From: UBA1189 sp964570685
GTDB lineage: Bacteria; Bacteroidota; Bacteroidia; Bacteroidales; Bacteroidaceae
Assembly (NCBI GenBank): GCA_964570685.1
Contig: CAZMZC010000005.1
Coordinates: 19,915 to 83,914, forward strand
Length of the DNA: 64,000 nucleotides
Direction: 5' to 3'
Positions 60,673 to 64,000 of this stretch are shown piece by piece. The notes below the pieces were generated by a model that saw only the letters and a list, made by a program, of their open reading frames with translations, did no database searches and was not told where the DNA came from. A program made the position numbers and the translations under genes. Numbering within the stretch: the stretch's first letter is position 1; each line of letters opens with the position of its first letter.

Positions 60673-61950
60673 TCACCCCTTCAGCGGAATCACCGCATAC
60701 ACACGGCGGTCGTGGTGCTGGTGGCGGGTGACGCCCATGGCACGGAGCACAGAGCCGAAGCGGTAGGCGCTGACCTTGTCCATCAGGCAGGCGTTGATGC
60801 CGTGCAGGTGCTCGTAGATGTCGGCAGAGCTGAGCATCTGCGCCACCTCGCCCTCGCGAGGCAGGCGGTAGTGGCGGAAGAAGAGTTCCTCTACAGGCTG
60901 GTGGCGGCGGAAGCGGCGGTTACGCTTTTCTATGTCGCGCACCTCATCGGCAGTGAACCAGTGGCGTTCGCCCTCGGCGAGCAGGTGCAGGCACTGGGCA
61001 TAGAGCTGACGGTGGTCGATGGGGGTATCTACATCAATCATCTCGCGGATGTCGAGGCAGAGGAAGCGGCGGCTGCCGCTCACGTCGGTGAGCAGGGCGT
61101 GGCTGTTGCTGGTGCCGATGAACGAGGCTATGCGGGGCAGCGTGGTGCACTGCTTGGCATAGGCCTTGCGCATGCGGAGCGTGGTCATCTGCATCAGGTT
61201 CTTCAGCGTGCTCTGCTTGCTGGCCGAGTAGCGGTCGTACTCGTCGAGGTTGATGAGCAGGCTATCCACCAAGCGGCGCTCACACTGGCTCTCGGCCGAA
61301 AGGTCGAAGTTGTCGGTGTAGAACATTCGCAGCTCGGGCGGCAACAGCAGGCGGCAGAAGGTGCTCTTGTGCAACCCCTGCTGCTCGCTCACGAGGATGG
61401 GCGCCACGCTGTTGGCATAGAGGGCATCGTCCCTACCCTGCGCCTGGCTCACAAAGGCGAGCAGCCAGCGGCAGAGGTAGTCCACCATCGTCTCGTCGGT
61501 GGTGAGGCGGCACATCAGTGGGCGCAGGCGGTCGGTGCCGTCCCACTCGGGCAATGTGGCGAAGTAGTGCGTCACGGGATGGTAGGGCTCGATGTGCATG
61601 GACTCGGCAGCGATGCGCACGCCCTCGGCCCACCATACGTTGTGCCCATCGGCCTGGAGGTCGGCCATCCAGGTCTTGTAGACGCGCTGGCTGACGGCAG
61701 CGAACGGTGCATCGCTGCCCTTCACGCGGTACTCCGACTGCTCGGTTAGCACATTGTAGCGCAACTCATACTTCTCGCGGAGCAAGGCTTCGATTTCGGG
61801 AATGGTGAGACGACGAGAGGAGGCCTCCCCCCTGCCCCTCCCAAGGAGGGGTGATACAGACCTCGCGGAAAGTTTACTACTTGATACACTTTGGACTGCA
61901 TCACGCATCATGCGCAGCCACTCGATTGCTTTCATAAATAACTTATTCAT
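60673..61950 (-). CDS. VirE/VapE-type P-loop ATPase with repeat-encoded insert
   Basis: A 425-aa protein of the virulence-associated E family. These are mobile-element ATPases that often act with primases. WAEGVRIAAESMHIEPYHPV and LPEWDGTDRL are family landmarks; the P-loop is SEQQGLHKST, and Walker B-like LLINLDEYDRY follows. FIGTSNSHALLTDVSGSRRF and a C-terminal DUF3874-like part complete it. Residues ~24-46 (SKLSARSVSPLLGRGRGEAS) come from a GC-rich dispersed repeat. It is GC-rich, unlike the array before it. Confidence 0.82.
   Translation of the reverse strand: MNKLFMKAIEWLRMMRDAVQSVSSSKLSARSVSPLLGRGRGEASSRRLTIPEIEALLREKYELRYNVLTEQSEYRVKGSDAPFAAVSQRVYKTWMADLQADGHNVWWAEGVRIAAESMHIEPYHPVTHYFATLPEWDGTDRLRPLMCRLTTDETMVDYLCRWLLAFVSQAQGRDDALYANSVAPILVSEQQGLHKSTFCRLLLPPELRMFYTDNFDLSAESQCERRLVDSLLINLDEYDRYSASKQSTLKNLMQMTTLRMRKAYAKQCTTLPRIASFIGTSNSHALLTDVSGSRRFLCLDIREMIDVDTPIDHRQLYAQCLHLLAEGERHWFTADEVRDIEKRNRRFRRHQPVEELFFRHYRLPREGEVAQMLSSADIYEHLHGINACLMDKVSAYRFGSVLRAMGVTRHQHHDRRVYAVIPLKG
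61827..61880. repeat. GC-rich dispersed repeat inside the VirE-like gene
   Basis: CCCCTCCCAAGGAGGGG followed by ACCTCGCGGAAAGTTTACTA, matching the element at 36091-36213 (GCATCGCGGAAGTCGTTACT). A third CCCCTCTCCTTGGGAGAGGG hairpin lies at 62231, before the HU-like gene. Confidence 0.75.
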
Positions 61951-62065
61951 GTTTCCTATTATATATATTGGTTATCGTTGACACGACAAAGGTACAACAT
62001 CAGAAAAGCGAAGTCAACAACATAATTTCGCAGTGCAAAAGCTTGCAGAAGTGTATATTGTTTCG

Positions 62066-62073
62066 TAATTTTG
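62066..62073 (+). promoter_or_regulatory. TAATTTTG promoter box
   Basis: Exact TAnnTTTG fit, upstream of the palindrome array and the HU-like gene. Confidence 0.5.
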
Positions 62074-62089
62074 CACAAGGAAAAGTTAT

Positions 62090-62175
62090 CGTACGATGGC
62101 CATCATACGACTGACCGACAGCCATCGGTCAGTTGACCGATGCACACCAATCAACCGTACGATGCCCATCGTACG
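62090..62175. promoter_or_regulatory. Array of three 20-bp palindromes before the HU-like gene
   Basis: CGTACGATGGCCATCATACG (62090-62109), CATCGGTCAGTTGACCGATG (62123-62142) and CGTACGATGCCCATCGTACG (62156-62175) are each near-perfect palindromes. CTGACCGA (62111) can also pair with TCGGTCAG (62125), competing with the middle palindrome. From 61951 to 62272 I find no gene. Confidence 0.75.
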
Positions 62176-62272
62176 ATAAATAAAATGAAAATAATAAAAC
62201 CATATATTAAACTGCCGCGATGCCCGAAGTCCCCTCTCCTTGGGAGAGGGCTAGGGAGAGGCCACCAAATTT

Positions 62273-62917
62273 ATGAAAAGAGGAAGCACAACCAAGAAGT
62301 CGGGCACTATTGCCTACCAGTTACATGTGCGCCACGACCTAACGGGCGAGGCCACGAAGAAGAACCCTACGATGGCCGTGAGCGTTGTGAGCAGCGAAGT
62401 TGTCACCACCCAAGAGATAGCCGACAGGATTAACCTAGCCAGCAGCATCACCCCTGCCGACGTGGCGGCCGTGCTACAAGCCGTAGGCTACCATATCGGC
62501 GATGCCCTGCTCGACGGCAACCGTGTGGAGATAGACCACATAGGCACCTTCAGCCTGGCGTTGACGTGCAAAAACAAACGCAAGGAAGACCACATCACAA
62601 GCAAGGACATCGAGGTGAGCCGCATCGTGTTCAGCCCCTGTGCCGAGCTGCAGCAGACGATGCGCCGCGCCGTCATCGTAAGCGGAGGCCCTACGGGCAC
62701 CAAGCAACTGAGCGACGCCGTCATCGAAAAGCGCCTGACGGAGTTCTTCGCCACGCACCACAGTATACAGCGCTCGGAGTTTGAGCGGGTGTGCGAGTGC
62801 AGCCGCTACGCGGCACTGGCCAAGCTGAAAGCACTGGTCAAGGCGGGCAAGCTACTGAGGATAGGTAGCCAGAACACGAGAACCTACCTGCCAGCAGAGG
62901 GGGCGTTTGGGAGGTAG
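62273..62917 (+). CDS. HU-like (DNABII) DNA-binding protein with helical tail
   Basis: A 214-aa relative of the protein at 2061. The N-terminal ~125 residues have the HU-like layout: YQLHVRHDLTGEATKKNPT, TTQEIADRINLASSITPADV and LDGNRVEIDHIGTFSLALTC. The tail from ~145 (IEKRLTEFFATHHSIQRSEF, CSRYAALAKLKALVKAGKLL) looks like a winged helix. It may condense or bend DNA of the neighbouring mobile module, or bind the palindromes in front of it; both are inference. Confidence 0.8.
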   Translation: MKRGSTTKKSGTIAYQLHVRHDLTGEATKKNPTMAVSVVSSEVVTTQEIADRINLASSITPADVAAVLQAVGYHIGDALLDGNRVEIDHIGTFSLALTCKNKRKEDHITSKDIEVSRIVFSPCAELQQTMRRAVIVSGGPTGTKQLSDAVIEKRLTEFFATHHSIQRSEFERVCECSRYAALAKLKALVKAGKLLRIGSQNTRTYLPAEGAFGR

Positions 62918-62960
62918 TCAACGATGACGAAGACGAAGACGAAAACGAAGACGAAAAACT
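62918..62960. repeat. GACGAA microsatellite-like stretch
   Basis: ACGATGACGAAGACGAAGAC continuing GAAAACGAAGACGAAAAAC directly after the HU-like stop, about six hexamer-like units. Confidence 0.65.
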
Positions 62961-62989
62961 GTTGAAGTAATCTTCCTCTTATTCCAAAA

Positions 62990-63047
62990 GAAGTGTCGCC
63001 ATCAACATGCTTGCATACTTTGCATTAGCATGTGCTGGCGACACTTC
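62990..63047. repeat. Palindromic element, copy 2 (family R2)
   Basis: GAAGTGTCGCCA (62990-63001) pairs with TGGCGACACTTC (63036-63047), and inner ACATGCT pairs with AGCATGT. The right part continues CGGCAGAT as in copy 1. Confidence 0.85.
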
Positions 63048-63151
63048 GGCAGATAGAACGGAGGGATGTGGTGTAGTCCTCCGTGGAGCATTATGGGCAG
63101 GAACAAGGGTGAGCCTGGCGGGACGAAAGAAGAAATATGTATAGGGCGGCA

Positions 63152-64000
63152 TTACACCGAAGGGGTGAGGAAGACTCGCCAACGACCGTTGTCATCACGT
63201 TCGATATATCCCTTGTCCTGCAACGAGGCAATCATCTTCTGCAATGCGGAGCGATTGATGCCCGTTTCCTCTTGCAGATATGCCTGTGTGGCCTGGTCTT
63301 CTATCTGCATTGTCCGCAGAATCTTACTATAGGTAGCCGTGCGGAAAGCAATGCGTTCGCCATCGTACCACCATACATTCTCATTGCGTTCGGTGACGAA
63401 CAGCACATCGTTTGCCACCTCTTCGGCTATCAGCTTGTTCATATATTTATGGAAAGGCCGTATATCCTTTAGCGAAGCATGGGCACCATCGGAAGGCGTA
63501 GCGCCTACTATCAGGTCTGCCTTGTGCAATGCCTCCAGATAGTGTTGCTTCAAGCGGCTGCGTACCACAATCATCGGGTAGCCATGACGGGCAAGGATGT
63601 AGTTGACCATCAGTCGGGCGATACGTCCGTTACCGTCCTCGAAGGGGTGGATACGGATGTAGCGGTAGTGGAAGAGTGCGGCCAGCTCCACAGGCGACAG
63701 CTTGCCCTCCTGCTCGGCTTGGTTGTACCAGTCCACGAGGTCGGTCATCAGTGCCGGTGTCTCTTCGGGCGATGCGTAGTCGAAGTGGTCTCCATAGCGG
63801 GTGATGACACTGTTGGGCCGTGTCTTGTACTGTCCGGCATGCACGGTGTAGCTGGTCTGCACACCTCCCGGCAGGTTGCGATACACGGTGTAGTCTTCGC
63901 GCAGCAACGTGCGGTGCAGCGTGCGAATGAAGTGTTGCGTCAAGGGTTGCTGTTTCTCGCCCGACTCCATCAGCATCATTTGCAAGCCCACATTGCTGGC
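63152..64000 (-). CDS. Fic-domain protein (partial, 5' end outside window)
   Basis: At least 282 aa of a Fic-family protein; the frame runs off the window end, so the start is missing. The Fic motif HPFEDGNGRIARLM matches HxFx(D/E)GNGRxxR and is intact, so AMP transfer or a related modification is possible. LPGGVQTSYTVHAGQYKTRP is the usual flap region. The C-terminal ~90 residues carry a winged helix (AYLQEETGINRSALQKMIAS). No inhibitory (S/T)xxxE(G/N) motif is visible in the part present. Confidence 0.88.
   Translation of the reverse strand, partial: ASNVGLQMMLMESGEKQQPLTQHFIRTLHRTLLREDYTVYRNLPGGVQTSYTVHAGQYKTRPNSVITRYGDHFDYASPEETPALMTDLVDWYNQAEQEGKLSPVELAALFHYRYIRIHPFEDGNGRIARLMVNYILARHGYPMIVVRSRLKQHYLEALHKADLIVGATPSDGAHASLKDIRPFHKYMNKLIAEEVANDVLFVTERNENVWWYDGERIAFRTATYSKILRTMQIEDQATQAYLQEETGINRSALQKMIASLQDKGYIERDDNGRWRVFLTPSV

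Noticed and set aside
60712..61749. 345-codon open frame antisense to the VirE-like gene
   Set aside because: Val/Ala/His-rich shadow; the minus strand has family motifs.

Overview
The window comes from a member of the Bacteroidales (Bacteroides/Prevotella group); I cannot fix the genus. Promoters repeatedly match the phylum-specific pattern TTTG - 19 to 22 nt - TAnnTTTG. Lipoproteins carry Bacteroidota-type signals. The arabinose operon carries a Nudix-type AraR-like regulator, and several families (DUF3784-, DUF4890- and DUF5687-like proteins, PL10 pectate lyase, two HU-like proteins) are typical of gut Bacteroidales. Core genes are moderately GC-rich. The stretch at about 49.9-58.9 kb and the gene at 23.9 kb are visibly AT-rich.

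Layout. 0-6.7 kb: end of frr, rsgA, a HAD phosphatase, an HU-like protein, a repeat-rich stretch, a rod-like structured RNA resembling 6S RNA, a lipoprotein, a membrane-protein/HTH pair, and an outer-membrane protein gene broken by a stop just after its signal peptide. 6.8-18.4 kb: pectate lyase, an ABC exporter pair, rplU-rpmA, an S41 protease with dCMP deaminase, an M3 peptidase, and a divergent Crp/Fnr regulator and TlpA-like lipoprotein. 18.6-18.8 kb: SRP RNA and tRNA-Thr on one transcript. 19-27 kb: a porin, then an accessory region. This holds small unknown proteins, a SLOG-type nucleotide-binding protein, a duplicated ~220-bp structured leader, and a three-gene overlapping cassette (PD-(D/E)XK-like, RNase J/MBL-like, calcineurin-like). 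27.8-34.4 kb: split chromate transporter, hisB-hisH-hisA-hisF-hisIE, radA. 34.5-42.4 kb: complete L-arabinose operon (mutarotase, Na+/sugar symporter, araR, araD, araA, araB), read leftward behind two nearly identical AGTGT-N7-ACACT palindromes. 42.8-46.2 kb: a ClpB without its N-terminal domain, and an MFS transporter.

47.1-60.4 kb is the most unusual part: a leftward array headed by an ECF-like sigma factor and a putative anti-sigma. It continues with a dynamin-like GTPase, three paralogous P-loop proteins sharing an FVP[IL]KCEKY motif, a tail-anchored protein, a catalytically dead M48 protein next to an intact one, several small unknown proteins and lipoproteins, and a PP2C phosphatase. 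A ~400-nt leader containing a terminator-like RNA precedes the sigma gene. I read this as an undescribed, tightly regulated membrane-stress or conflict system; that role is inference. 60.4-64 kb: a VirE-like ATPase and an HU-like gene between two related palindromes, then a partial Fic protein.

A second theme is short dispersed repeats. AT-rich CAATTGTCAATTG units and GC-rich CCCTCCC/GGGAGGG units occur between genes and also inside coding sequences (hisH, hisA, the VirE-like gene), where they add peptides to otherwise intact proteins.
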